Shown here in pieces: positions 1-12,500 of a stretch of DNA of 64,000 nucleotides (position 1 is the stretch's first letter; every line of letters starts with the position of its first letter). The translations under genes were made by a program, and so were the position numbers. The notes under the pieces were generated by a model. That model saw only the letters and a list, made by a program, of their open reading frames with translations, ran no database searches and was not told the origin of the DNA. This DNA comes from Plectrocnemia conspersa. Taxonomy: Eukaryota > Arthropoda > Insecta > Trichoptera > Polycentropodidae. Location: contig VTFK01000526.1 of the NCBI GenBank assembly GCA_009617715.1, forward strand, positions 229,663 to 293,662, in the 5' to 3' direction.

Positions 1-593
1 ATGTGGGTTCAAGATTAAGTTGTTTTATTTTATTAAGCAACTGTATAGTTAAAATATTTGTAATTTCAATTTACACATCTTATATTGATTTTAAATGTAT
101 TATTTCTTCGAATAACAGCTCACTAAGATCATCGTTACATTTGTTTCGTATTTTTCGACTTTTTATCCGAATCTCGTTGTCATTAAGTCGCGAAATAATC
201 ACATTAAACTGAATGCATTATTTATTTATTTTTGCATTAAATTAGTTGTCAAATTACCCATAATACAATATATAAAAAACATTAAATTAGAATAATTTAG
301 CTTGTGTTCTTATTGATGTTTTGTATTCCATCTGAAAATTCAGATCAGATACCTAACTTTACTGCCACTAATTTACATTCGTTGAATATTTCCTCCCATG
401 TCTAATATTTTTTAAAGGTTGAAAAAACAATAAAAATTCAACAATAATTTACCAATAAAGTTTAGCGCAAACGAAGTACTTCCTAGAAAGTGTAAGTAAA
501 AATCTCTTTATTCAGAAGATAATATACATACAAGATAGATGTAGCCGGAACTAAAATGTTACTATGCTAAATTTATGCACTGTCCAAGGTATA
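1..593. other. AT-rich intergenic stretch
   Basis: No coding region is supported. The only signal is a polyadenylation hexamer on the minus strand at 507-512, listed with the candidate minus-strand exon next to it. Confidence 0.5.
507..512 (-). terminator. Candidate poly(A) signal AATAAA (minus strand)
   Basis: The plus strand reads TTTATT, so AATAAA lies on the minus strand about 80 bases downstream of the TAA of the candidate terminal exon at 594-760. Confidence 0.3.
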
Positions 594-760
594 TTAATTA
601 TTATGTAAAGCGTTGTAGAGTCGGAAGAAGGAGCTTTCCGCGATGAAAGAACGTCGAACACGGTCGAACAGCTTTTCCACATTGCAAGGTACGAGAAACG
701 CTTCCTTGGAACTTCTTAGACGTTGCGATGAACAAGAAGCAGATGTCCGAATACTTCAAT
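594..760 (-). CDS. Possible 3' terminal exon of an unrecognised minus-strand gene
   Basis: Read on the minus strand, a frame stays open for about 53 codons and ends at a TAA at 594-596. Just upstream (about 757-790 on the plus strand) lies a pyrimidine-rich stretch ending in AG that could be a splice acceptor. A minus-strand AATAAA is present at 507-512, about 80 bases past the stop. The end of the peptide (VEKLFDRVRRSFIAESSFF, then RLYNALHNN) has a mixed composition typical of real protein and unlike the AT-rich surroundings. I do not recognise the family and found no upstream exons. The open frame could be chance; the poly(A) signal and acceptor are the only further support. Confidence 0.25.
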
Positions 761-2414
761 TGAAATGAGATAAGAGTGAGACCCTTTGCAAAAGTTAAAA
801 GAGTAGATTATTATAGAGATAATTGTTGTATTATAAGTACTCAATACCGAACCAGTTTTATTGCAAAAAATGTACAAAATGTCACTACTCTATAATCACT
901 AATATTACACGTTATTGAAACGTTCTATATTTTAATAGTGACAATGACAGTGGGTCGCGCTTACGAAACCACTTTTTTTAGTGGTTCTGTTGATTATTTT
1001 TTGCGCCTGTCTTAGGCTTTATTTAGGTTTCATCTAAAAAAATCAATATCACTTTTATGTATGTATACTTTATTATAAAAAAAAACACTTTATTTACATA
1101 CATAATGTATTATTTTGTTATTTTAAATAAAAACAAATGAAATATGTAAATATAATTATAAGTAGGCATGTTAGTTATGTAATAATTTATTAGTGTACGT
1201 TTTTCTCTCTTTACACTGTTGCCAATTGCGACGACAATTTCCTTAATTTCCTCATTTTATTTATACGCTGCGTGTGGTCGTAAATACAGCCGATTTACAG
1301 TTTCCTCAAGTGCGCTTTGTCGATAATTGTCCACTCTAAGTGAGACGTCGACCCTATTTTGAGGTCCGCTTTGCGGCGGGCGAACTTCAAGGATGCATTT
1401 CTATAAAAAAGACACGGGTCGTCGCCTCGTCGATTATTTATGGTTAATTATGCGATTGAATCCATAATAAACAGTATATTGCGAACAAGGCCGTTAACCT
1501 TGTTGCTGCAGTTTCCATCGTGACGCAACGCGCAAAAAGTGAAAGACACATCTTCTCGGTCGGTTGCGCAAGTGGAGTGATGCAACTCGACTTAGAAGCT
1601 ATAAAAATGGCAAAGTTCGCTTCCTAGTCGAGCGAAAAATCGAAGGTCTCGGGCGATTCGGCTTCGCGCGAGAGAAGAAAGCGCTAATGCGTTCCGAGAG
1701 GAAGAAAGCGATCGCGTGTGCACTTTTATTAGCACCGCGTGAGAAAAAGCCGATATTCATTTTCACACCCGATCGATTCGTTCGCGGAAAACAGGAAAAA
1801 CACACGCCGTTTTCCTGCACAATAAGCTTTTGCAATCGCCAGCTCGCATATCATTTTGAAAATAAACTCGATTCGATCGACTGTTAATATTTATCCACTC
1901 GACGGTCGAGAACCAGAAGCGACGTTTCAAGGATTAAACGCTCGACCGACTGGTTATTTGAATTCTTCAAGATGCTTTTAAAAATGCGGCAATATAATCA
2001 ATCGGTCGAATACAATGTGTTAAATTAAACGCGTATCGTTTGGCAATCGAGATTGTGCAGTACCTGTGTTAATAGTTCAGATTCGACTATTCGATTTAAA
2101 TCGGACGTTTCGTATTCCATACTACACACAAACGTGATATTGATTCTCTTGAACGACGTTGCATAATCAGAACGTATAAATACATACAAAACAAATCAAC
2201 TATTAAAATAAAAGCAAAATATATATAAAAAATATGCATTAATTAATTATAACCGCGACTCAACAAATTGCAAGCAAATCAACAAATTAAAGTTGCAAGT
2301 AGCGGATAATTCGTGATCATGACCGGAAAATTACGGCAAAAAATAGAACACAAGTAAGTGAAAATCGCGATGAATCCCGAGATTTCTAAAATAATTATAG
2401 TCGCGAAAATCTAA

Positions 2415-2418
<4 letters not shown>
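761..2418. other. Intergenic, with a GC-richer island at about 1260-1950
   Basis: No gene is supported. The island at 1260-1950 is clearly GC-richer than its flanks and contains a TATAAA at 1402-1407, so it could be a promoter or untranslated exon of a gene outside the window. A 107-codon open frame at 1564-1887 has the composition of chance coding and no recognisable domain. Confidence 0.35.
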
Positions 2419-2491
<73 letters not shown>

Positions 2492-2493
2492 TA

Positions 2494-2531
<38 letters not shown>

Positions 2532-2560
2532 CGGATATATATATATATATATATATTTAT
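2419..2560. repeat. Compound microsatellite (CA)n then (TA)n
   Basis: About 27 CA dinucleotides (2419-2473) run directly into interrupted TA repeats ending near 2560. Together with the TA tract at about 2840-2935 it flanks the long palindrome at 2575-2795. Confidence 0.95.
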
Positions 2561-2594
2561 ATTCCGTGTGGAATGATTCCGTGTGGAATCATGG

Positions 2595-2637
2595 TCCCTA
2601 CGTTTCGGCCAGATTCTCCCAGCCATCCTCAGGGGAA
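2595..2637 (-). ncRNA. Candidate hammerhead ribozyme-like core (left arm, opposite strand)
   Basis: This is the mirror copy of the core at 2731-2775. CTGAGGA lies on the minus strand at 2632-2626 and GAAA at 2606-2603. Stem I pairing of TCCC with GGGA is perfect, and the stem II loop differs from the right arm by one base. Confidence 0.4.
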
Positions 2638-2730
2638 AATTGAGAATATGAACATCCGGTGTGGGCAAAGCCCACAATCTGAACAACCACATGCTGGGCT
2701 TTGCCCACACCGGATGTTCATATTCTCAAT

Positions 2731-2775
2731 TTTCCCCTGAGGATGGCTGGGCGAATCTGGCCGAAACGTAGGGGA
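2731..2775 (+). ncRNA. Candidate hammerhead ribozyme-like core (right arm)
   Basis: The conserved CUGANGA box is present as CTGAGGA at 2737-2743 and the GAAA box at 2763-2766. Between them, GGCTGG at 2745-2750 can pair with CTGGCC at 2757-2762 as stem II (with G-U pairs) around a short loop. TCCC before the first box can pair with GGGA after GAAACGTA as stem I. Stem III would be almost absent, as reported for type I hammerheads of Penelope-like elements, which often act as dimers. Activity cannot be judged from sequence. Confidence 0.4.
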
Positions 2776-2839
2776 CCATGATTCCACACGGAATCAAAAG
2801 TACGCGGATTAAAAATATTTCTCCGCGAAAACGCATTAA

Positions 2840-2876
2840 CATATATATATAAATATTTATATATATATAATATATA

Positions 2877-2934
<58 letters not shown>

Positions 2935-2935
2935 T
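2840..2935. repeat. (TA)n microsatellite
   Basis: Almost pure TA dinucleotide tract with a few interruptions, on the far side of the palindrome from the CA/TA block. Confidence 0.95.
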
Positions 2936-4559
2936 ATTATGATCATATAGTCGCAAAAATCACGGTCGAAATATAGAATCCAAGTAAGAAAAAATCGCGA
3001 TGAATTCCGAGATTTCAAAAAAATATATGTGTATATATATAGCGAAATCAATATTTATTTATTAATTTATTAATTTATCATGCAATCGACCTTTTTATAG
3101 TTGCATTATAAACTTGCATATGGAGTTTATGCAAGAATGAGTGGTTTTATATTATTCCATGTTGGAATGAAACAATAAAAATCACGCAATTTTTGAGACA
3201 CTCGAGCGGAGAATACTTTTTATAGTTTTACTTTTGTTATTATGCAAATGCTTGGTAATTATAATTGAATGCATGTTACTGTTGTAAAATTAATGTAGCA
3301 TTCTAGAGTTTTAATTATTAATATTCCTATAAATTAAAAAAAATCATCAGTGAGGGAAAGGAAATGATAATACGCGTTTTGAGTCGACCTTCATCTGCCG
3401 TTTTATTTGCGGTTATTTTTATATCAATGTAAGCGAGTTAAATTACTTGATCGACTATATAGTATGTTTTCCATACGACTTGCTTAAAACTTAATTTATA
3501 ATAAAAGCACTTTGAATAGCACGATCATATCTGTTACCGCAACACCTCGAAGTTATCGATTTGTAGTTCCCAAGCTTTACAATAGATGCGTTAATTATAT
3601 GGTTCGTAACAGTGGCGTTACGCGGCGCGAAATTGACGCTTTCGCTCGTTTATTGTCTAATCGATTGAATAAATGCGGATGTGGTCGTTTTCAGATTCGA
3701 TCGAATATATTGAAAACGAATTAGAGGCAAATGAAGCAAAAAGTGAAAGGCAAGTGCGTATTATTATGTGTGTCAGATTACATTGTTTACGTGTTTATAA
3801 CATAATATGCACACTTACGTTATGTTAACTAAATTTATTACGAAACCGCGCATTGACATTAACCAACATTTATTAATTAATCCGTTCGCGTTAATGTCGT
3901 TTCCCACATCTTTTTTACTGTATACAGTTACAAAATGCATCGTTTTTATAGATACCCTTTACGAAGCGCCGGAAAAAATACAAATTTGCTGAATAATTTA
4001 CATTAATTGCGTTATGAAATTTTCGACACGTATAAAGAAACTTTGCACCCACAGCTGTCTAATCTCCGAGTGCATTTTTGCAACACTCGCATTTGGGACG
4101 AGTTGCCGACTTTGTGACGGGCGCTCTTGTAATTTCAACAATTTATTGTTTTTCTGTATTTTTCCTAAGTAGTAAGTACGCTGATATTATTTTACAATAA
4201 ATATATTATTTCACAAAAAAAATAAAATTTATTTTATAAATATATTATATATACGATTCAATTTTTTGTTAAAACAAATGGTTTTAAAATATTTTTAAAA
4301 TACTAAAAAAATCAATTTTGACTAAATTTTTATGATTAAATATGATAGATAATAATGCATTGTACATCTTGAACTAATTTAAAATTAAATTGTAGACTTG
4401 ATATAATAATTAAAAAATTTTAAATTAAGAAAATTCATTGAAATGATGAATGTTAATTGTCCTGGCTTTTGTGTCAGGGGTTTTTATTTTTATATAAGAG
4501 AATTTTTTTTTTGTTAATAAAATAAAATTAAATTACAGAATGTGTGTTTATGTTATGGT
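2936..4559. other. AT-rich intergenic stretch
   Basis: I see no supported gene. Short open frames at 3512-3724 and 3807-3992 have no recognisable domain and no splice or poly(A) context. Confidence 0.5.
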
Positions 4560-4640
4560 CTCACATTGACAATTACAGGCCAATAGCGTTGCTATCAGCG
4601 CCTGCAAAATTATTTGAAATTGTATTGCATTAATACATTT
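4560..4640 (+). mobile_element. LINE reverse-transcriptase fragment
   Basis: Translation from about 4566 gives NYRPIALLSAPAKLFEIV. This matches the conserved first block of the reverse-transcriptase domain of Jockey/CR1-type non-LTR retrotransposons (NYRPISLL...KIFE). The frame closes within a few codons, so this is a short dead fragment. Confidence 0.7.
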
Positions 4641-6769
4641 TTAATCATTGTACAATAACGATAAAATAATTATATTTATTTTTTTCTGTTTCTTTAATAT
4701 GATTTTTAATATAGGCAATACAATTATTTTAAATTTGCCAATTCTCAAAAAGATTTTTTTTTATTTAAAATAAGCTATCGCATATAAAATTTGCTAAGAT
4801 CATACGATTGTAAATGAAGTATAGTCGAACATTATGCATCTGAATCAATTAGCTATGTTCATAATTTAATATGTAAAAGAATTCTATAAACATAAAGATC
4901 AGGTCATATTATTGTTTGTTTTGTGTAAAATTACGCGTTAATAATTGAAAATATCAGAGTCAAATTTACCATTATATTTTTATTTTTATTCTTTGGCGAG
5001 AGTATATTATTTTCAGTATCGCAATAAAAGCTTAAAATAACCCGCAGTCTGACCTCGTGCCATGAAGCTACTGACTCGTGACTCGTATGTGCTCAGTTTA
5101 CTGCTAACGTGTTCAGTAATTTTCATCTCAAACGATATACATAGGTATATTTATTACATTTATGATGGGATTAAACACGATTACAATAATTTGCTAAAAA
5201 GATTATTTAAAATTACAACACTTTAATTTGTATCGTGTATTAAAACCGGCGATAAAAATCAACACCGAATAATATATTTAAACCAACTAATTGCAATCTC
5301 AATTATAAAGTGAAATCTCAATCAAATAAAATGTCATGGAAACATCTTAAAAAAACTATTGACTTACACAAATCGATAATTGTGAAATAAATGTATGTCG
5401 AAGCAATTGTTGAAAAAATAATTATAATGATTGTAATTTTTAAGTTAGATAAGTTTTCGCTTCGTTGATTGTCAATGCGCTTCTGTACACTGTAAATTAT
5501 TTTTAAACACGCAACAACTCGACGAACTTAACCCTTTACGAGATTGCGATCTTAATTGCAGTTATCCTTTCTAGCGACTGAGTGTCGCGCCGTTTTATAG
5601 CATAATAGGTCGTTACGTTACATTATCGTATAAAGTGGCCGATGATTTGCTGCCATTGAGCAATAACTTTTTTACACTATTGTACGCGCACCTAAAAATA
5701 TTTAAAACTAACTATCGATATAGAAAAAAATCAATTATAATTACATCATCGTTATAAAATGTACACTTTTGAACGGGCAGTAATGCGGAATTTACCGACG
5801 TTCGCTTTATTTTGTATTTAAAATGACATAAATTACTATTCTAAGGTCGAACTTTTTCAACTTCACGATAAGATGTTTTTTCACGCCTTGTTATCGGTAT
5901 ATAGGTATCTTTTTTTCGATCGTTGCTAAAAAAATCATTGATTGCATTTAAATTTGAAAGTAAAATTTTAGATTTACGATAGATCAAATTAATATAATTG
6001 AAAAATAAAGCTACTATTATATTTGTCATTGGACGTTTTTTACGTCGCGTTATTACTATCTGTAAACAAAAATAAATTTGCACTAAACTGACGAGATATA
6101 CATATGCTTGACATTTTTTTACGTTAATGCGTTACGATCGTTAATCGGGCAATCTTATATAACCTTAGCGTAGTGTAAAATCAATTTACTAAGCTTGAAA
6201 AACAGCAACGATAAAATATCTGCAAATAATATTTTTTATAGTTATTAGAAATAATTTATTGTACTTATCTTATTATGATGAATATTTTTTTTAATAATAA
6301 CAGCAAAAAATAATAAAAAATATGTTTAAATTATATTTTTATTCTTAAAGTTTTTTATGTTATATTATTTTTAGATTGTTATTCCGTATTAATATATATT
6401 ATGTGTTTTTATATTAAGAAATAGATATTCTATATTTTTTTAAATTATAATTTCAACCAAAACATATAGTTTTTTAATTTTAATTAATTTGTAAATCCCC
6501 AGACGCAAGACTTATATGCTAGACGACTATGAATATGTTTAATATAGTCTTATACGATAATATATTATGTAATAAGTAAAGTAGACCAAAGTATTTTATA
6601 TTATTACTTTTGCAATTACAGAATTATTTACAGTGATTGTGCTATCAAATTTATCGTTAAATATCATATAGTACAATTTTTTTGTCAATTATTAGTTTAT
6701 TCAATCTCATCCTTTCACTAATATGGATCAAGTCACTCTGTATATCTTCGTATGTCTTAGAGCAAGGGC
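4641..6769. other. AT-rich intergenic stretch
   Basis: No gene, RNA or clear repeat boundary was recognised. The 80-codon minus-strand frame at 5841-6083 looks like chance. Confidence 0.5.
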
Positions 6770-6845
6770 GGGCAAATCTTTTGGCTGCCGGCTACATTAG
6801 GGATGAAAATTTGGCCGCAGCCCGCATTAAAAAATTGTTCATTTT
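6770..6845 (+). mobile_element. Possible hAT terminal sequence
   Basis: The motif GGGCGGGCAAATCTTTTGGC, followed by a GC-rich segment, resembles the terminal region of hAT elements of the CAGGGGCGGGCAAA type. A decayed hAT transposase lies about 1.2 kb downstream at 7990-8610. I could not find a matching right end, so linking the two is tentative. Confidence 0.4.
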
Positions 6846-7734
6846 GTGTTAGTCAGGAGGGTTATTTTATAACTTTTAAAAGTAATATTTTTAAAACGAA
6901 ATGTATTTTTATTCTGTAAAAGGAGTTTAAAAAAAATGTTTTAGACAATATTATCAGATATTTATCAGTGTTTTTATTAAATTTTAATCTAACATAAAAT
7001 AACAAAAATGTAATTATAATAATGATATTCACATACATATAAACGAATATAACATTGAACTTACAATAAATTTATTTTTCGAAAAAATTACCAGAATTAA
7101 ATTTTAAAGAATATTTTTTTTTTCAGAAAGTATAATTTTTTTATTGCGAAAGACATAAAAGGTGAAAAAAATTAACAATATACATATTAATTGTTATAAC
7201 AAAACATAGAATTGAAATAATGATATTTACATTAATTTTTCTTTAAACCGAAAAACTACCAAAATTAACTAATTCCATTTTTTTGTACATACAGTTCTTA
7301 TATTGTATAATATATAACAAAGAAAATAAAATTTTAAACAAAAGAAAAATATATCATTTAAAAAATTGTATAGAAAGTTTGTAATGTGTATATGTAACAA
7401 ATGTAATAAAAATATTTAAATTTACATATTCACACACACACATTGGATTTGAAATAAAAACATTTTTTTTAATTAAGAAGAAAGTTGTGAATACTAATAA
7501 TAATTTAAATACATAATTTAACTTTTAAAGTTAATTCTGCCAAAATAAAATTTATTTTATGTGCTATACACCTAAAAAGATATAAAATTAAATGAATGTT
7601 TTTTTCTTTTTATTATATTTAATAATGTTTATTAAATTATTTTATAAAATAAATTCATTCAAAATGGTATGTATATTATCCAGAAGGAAAAATGGTAATA
7701 ATGTAGAAAAATAATAATTCACAGTAGTATTATA

Positions 7735-7926
7735 TTGCCCCATTTTAATTATTTTGCAACAGTATTAGATATGCTTAATAAGTTAGATAAAATGATGTTG
7801 CAAAAATTACAAAATATGGCAAAAAGAGCAGTTTTAAATAAAAATAGTATGATTGATATATTGGAATGGGTAAATGTTCAAGGAATAATGAAGATTAATG
7901 TTCCAGTATTTATATGTAAGTTATAA
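7735..7926 (+). mobile_element. LINE C-terminal remnant (copy 1)
   Basis: The 63-codon frame (HFNYFATVLDMLNKLDK, then LQKLQNMAKRAVL) matches the segment just after the reverse-transcriptase core of CR1/L2-like LINEs. There, a dimly conserved Tyr-rich motif is followed by LQxLQNRAxR. The same sequence occurs at about 26495-26945 (minus strand) and 42245-42610 (plus strand), so one LINE family left three 3' fragments in the window. Flanking 6846-7734 is AT-rich with nothing further recognised. Confidence 0.65.
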
Positions 7927-7989
7927 AATATTTTGAATTTGATTGTTTTGATTAATCTCTGGGATGTTATTAAAAAAATCAAATCAAAA

Positions 7990-8610
7990 GCAATTGCAAG
8001 ATCCTACTATAAATTTCACAGAAGCAGTAACTTATCTTGAATCTCTGGATATTGAATTGTTCAAAATTCGCGATGATTTATGCAAAAATATCTAAAATAA
8101 AATAATTAGGTGACGTGTAAGAATGCCTAGAGAAATATTATTTGATGAAGAGCGTGTTATGAAAATTGCACTTGACCGATTGCAACGAAAAATATCAACA
8201 TAAATAATGTAAGCAAAATGTTAGGATTTTTGCTGGATTTCGAAACTCTTTTTTATAAAATAGATGAAAATAAACTATGGCAAAATTGGATGAATTTTGC
8301 GAATTTCTACGACACAGACGTCGATGGATTTTTTTACAGAAATCGATGACTGTAAAATGCTGCTTACTACTCGTAGTGCAGTATTACGTAAAACTCATTT
8401 GGATCTTCTTACTTTTATTGTGTCATATGCAAATGATGTATTTATAAATCTTGCCATTTTACTGCACTTTAAACTATTGCAGTATCGATTGCAAGTTATG
8501 AGAGATAAGTGAAAAAGTTGAAGTTTATTTTGACATATTTGCGAGCTTAAATGGGACAAGATCGTCATTTAACTCTTCCTAGCTTAAAAAAAAATTGAAT
8601 CATCAAAATC
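7990..8610 (+). pseudogene. Decayed hAT transposase (DUF4371/THAP12-like type)
   Basis: Fragments in shifting frames follow the C-terminal half of a hAT transposase. In order they are LQDPTINFTEAVTYLESLDI (about 8000), MPREILFDEERV (about 8123), FFTEIDDCKMLL and LDLLTFIVSYANDVFINLAI (8297-8460), and KLKFILTYLRA...MGQDRHLTL (about 8520-8580). The last block corresponds to the family's SKLKLIKTYLRSTMGQDRL dimerisation motif. Several stops and frame changes show that it is dead. It belongs to the family related to 52 kDa repressor (THAP12-like) proteins. Confidence 0.6.
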
Positions 8611-9129
8611 AGATTTTTTTTTCTTAAAAAATATGGTATTTTTTATGTTTGTCTTATCGTATTGGCTTTTTGGTGTTTTTCTACTTTATGTGTTATTTAT
8701 TTTGCTCTAATTTTTAAATGGATATTTATGTACAACATTTCTTTCATCTTCCCAGTGGTTATGGATAATGTTTGGAAACTATATTTACTATAATTCAATA
8801 CGATTATTTTTTTTTTTTTTTATCTATGATTTGCCTTAATATAAATATTGCATTTACTGTTAAAAATATTTAATAATACATTCGATTTTTCTGTTGTGAA
8901 AATTTATGTCTGTAATATTCAAGAATTTTTCACATAATGAAGGCATTAGAAAACTGTGAAAAAAATAAGGGAGAGTGAGAACTTGATAGATAGATAAAAA
9001 ATCACATTTAGAGTCAACTGATGATATTTAAAGAAATTGTAGGGATAAGTTACGACATACGATCGTATTTGTATTGAAAAAGTTAACACAATAATATACC
9101 AGAAAAGAGTTATTTAGTCACCGGTGTGC
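8611..9129. other. AT-rich stretch upstream of gene 1
   Basis: Nothing recognised before the sharp rise in GC at about 9130. Confidence 0.5.
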
Positions 9130-9540
9130 GAAAATGTGGCTTTCGGTTGCGAGTGGCGGACGGAAAAGCTCCGACGCGATTTTCCTAGACGCAGGCGCTT
9201 CGGCTAGTAGAGTCGAGTCTCCTAGGAGGATCGGGGCAGCACACAGTCGAGGAGGTGTCCGCGAAGGCTCGCTCGTGGTCTCTCAATCTGCGGCTCGAGT
9301 TGCGACCCGAATACCGGTCTCGACCGCGCATATCCGAGCGGTTGGAGAGCGCTGGCCGCTTGCCGTCCTGCCTCGCTTCGATCGGATCGCTTTTCTCTCA
9401 TTCGCCGTCGGACGCTCGTCGCGGTCGCATCTCTAGTGTACGATAAACAGTCGCATTCGTTCACCCCCTCCGCGCCCGATAGCATTAACGGACCGCTTTG
9501 GCTGTTTCAGCATCCCGAAATCAATCAGTGAGCCTCCGCC
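9130..9540 (+). promoter_or_regulatory. GC-rich promoter / 5' UTR region of gene 1
   Basis: GC content rises abruptly at about 9130 and stays high up to the gene 1 start codon. A splice acceptor (GGCTGTTTCAG) ends at 9510, so 9511-9540 is the 5' UTR part of the first coding exon, and an untranslated exon probably lies upstream in this island. Open frames across 9134-9485 on both strands are explained by the GC content. Confidence 0.45.
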
Positions 9541-12500
9541 ATGTGGACGAGTCGGCTCTGTCTCCTGCTGCTGGTCGCCGCTGTGGCGCAATCGAACGCT
9601 TTTCCGAGGACCAAGCGACAGGCCGAGCTAGAAGAGGGTGAAAACCCGTCCTCGATTAACGTGAGTGGGTACTTAGAACGGCGGTAGAGGGTCGGCGACG
9701 GCGCAAGGTTGCGCCATTCGGGGTTCGGCGCTACCCCGCTCGTCGGAGTCTCTTCGCTCGCTGCTATCCGTGCGCGAAAAGAATGGATGTTTTACTTTTT
9801 TTATATTGAGAGTTATCATAAGACATGCGTACTGTCACGTATTATTTTACTTTTTCTATAGGATCGATATTAACGGAGTTATATAGATGCGAGATGGCGA
9901 ATCGGTCAAATTTTCAGAATAGTATTGTATCACTCGCATGTGTAATAGATAAACTTTTGAACGAAAATTTTCCGGAAGTTGCTACACCGCGATAATTTCT
10001 GAAACAGGTAGTATTTTGATCAAAAGTCTACGCAATAATTAGCATAGGCGAAAAAGCCTTATGCATACGCATCGTTTACGTAACGCGCGACTTTCTCCCG
10101 AATTCGGCGGCGCAATCGAAGCGGTGACCTTGCAGCCCAGTAGGTCACGGTGCTGAATCGTCTCTAACATGTCGCTTAATTTATGCCCGACTGTGCAATC
10201 TCGCGTCGCCGAATCGGGCGACGGCTTCGGTCCCTTTCGCTGAATCGCGCGCGGGGTGAAAGTCGCCGCCCCTTCTCGGCCGCTGACTCACTCTTTCGCT
10301 CCGTTCCGAAACGGCGGCAAGGTTAACCGGTCCCAACTGGGTTACCCGCCGGAGTAGCTTAAGTACGAAGTGAACGGGAACTCGAAGGTGCAACGTTACG
10401 TAAGGTTCGTCGGCCTCCGAAGAAAGCGAAAGTCAAGTCCGTTTGCGCTTGCAGGAGGAGGCGACGGTAGACGGCTTCGACAGGGACAAGCGGATGCTGG
10501 AGGGCGCGACGCAGGCCAAGTACGGAGTCAAGAACGCGCTGCTGGGATTCGTCTTCGGGGTAACCTAAAATCTTTCTCGTCCTCTCGCAGGTCTCGCGAC
10601 GAATTGGCCCGTTTCAGTTTCAGCGTCGAATACAAAATATTATATACATATATATACATTTCTCTCTAGGAATGAAACTAGATTAATTTAAATTTTGGGA
10701 AAGTTTGAGTCTTCCTAGACAGAATCGTAGATTTAAATTTTACGAAACGCGCAATACTTCTGTCGAAATCTAATTAGAACGCCCTCATTAATTAGTCGAA
10801 AAATTTTCCGTCAAGAGTTCATAAGTTGACCTTAAAATTCAACAACAAGTAATATTCTCCGAAGGTCGTTCGAAGTCGCGTCGACCTCGGCAGTGGCGGT
10901 CATGCCCTAGGGCAACGTTACATTTCTCTCAAATTATTAAATCGCATTCCCTTCAAAATTCACTTAAAATCACACATAACGATAATGATTTTTAAGAGCA
11001 CTAGTACTTCGTGTAAACCATTTGGGAACTCATCGACACTGACCTCGCTCAGTGAAGACGATATGTAATAGCACTTTAAGAAAGAGGTCTAACCTCGCTG
11101 CATTTTTTTAGCACCGTTAATGTGCTGCTAAGATTTGTAGGTTTTTTGTCTTTAATGTCACATAGTCACATAATCAATTACATGCTTTTTAAATTTAAGT
11201 AAAATACATTATTTTTTCAATAATGTGTTGTATACTAATTGTATTTTAAACTATATTTTCAGGCTTTAGCTTATATTTATTTTTGTATGTAAATATGCAT
11301 TTTTGCTTATTTACTGTATTATGGTTTTGATTTATTAGATTTAAAATGTAGCGTATAATTGTGTAAGGAAAATTTTTAATCAAGTTTAAATAATTAATAT
11401 CATGACAATTAATGTAGCAAAAAATGCATTTATCAGCGAAAAACAAATTATAGGAGTAGAACGCTCGTTACCGAGTGTTCCCACTACAACGGCGCCGACA
11501 CGATTTTATTGCTTTTGACGTAAATTTTTCACTTCTGAGAAGTGATGATTGTTTTTTGCGCTCTCCTATTGGTCAAAATTTAGTTTAGATGCGCTTCAAT
11601 AAATTTGTAATACTATTATAAAAATGAGCATTAACTCTTTAATATAATTACACATAGTTTTTCAACATTAGTGTATATATTTGTTGCATTTAAAACTACA
11701 TTTTTAGGCTCTAGATTATATTTATATATTTTTGTGTAAATATGTATATTTTGATGGCTTGCTTCATTTGATTCGAAATGCAGCATATATATATAAAAGT
11801 ATAGTTACTTTTATTTTTGTGAAAAAAAATTGTAATCAAATTTAAATATAGCAAAATAATCAATATCATTAAAATAACTTCAACATCAACAAAAATGCAT
11901 TTATCAGCAAATCATGACATACAAAATTACAAATCAGAAATATTTTCATAGCGCTTTTCAACTAAGCTTTAAACGGATTTAAATTATATAACTTACATAT
12001 CAAAGCAAAAGCTTTACAAAACAACGAGTTTTTCATAAAGTGAATTGCAAAAATAATTATCGTCCACAATTTACTAGCGCATCAATATTTTATATAGACT
12101 CTAGAATCTAGAACAGGAAGTTTTTACTATGACAACGATTTGTAATCAATGAGTATGGAATGAAGTATATTAAAATCAAATTTTGGTCAATAGGAGAGCG
12201 CATTTTATTTCTTTTAATTTAAAAAAATCAAAAGCTCAGTTAATATATGCTTAAAATAATAATATTATTATAAAATAGTTGTAGTATGAGCATTAGATAT
12301 CTGAGCGTTCACACAGTAACGATTTTATTGCTTTTGATGTGAATTTTTGCGGGTCAAAAAATCAATTGCGTGCAATACGCATAAATAATTTATAGCCTAC
12401 AAATGATCGCCAGGCAATACATATAATTTATAAAATTCAATAAATTAATATTTAAATATGGTATATATGTATATACAAATAACACATAAATGAGGTCCAG

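Larger units (their letters stand above)
2575..2795. repeat. About 100-bp near-perfect inverted repeat, possibly Penelope-like element ends
   Basis: The left arm at 2575-2674 and the right arm at 2695-2795 are reverse complements with one mismatch and one single-base length difference, separated by a 20-base spacer. Each arm carries a segment reading CTGAGGA, a GGC...GCC stem and GAAACGTAGGG in its own outward direction. Hammerhead-like cores of this kind are known from Penelope-like retroelements, whose terminal repeats often occur head to head. That assignment is an inference; no reverse transcriptase or GIY-YIG sequence is seen nearby. The arms are nearly identical, so the structure is young or maintained. 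Confidence 0.9.

Noticed and set aside
1564..1887. 107-codon plus-strand frame in a GC-richer island
   Set aside because: No domain, basic low-information composition, an overlapping minus-strand frame of similar quality, and no splice or poly(A) context.
2411..2956. Minus-strand frames of 99 and 76 codons rich in Tyr-Ile and Val-Cys
   Set aside because: Translations of the TA and CA microsatellites and the palindrome.
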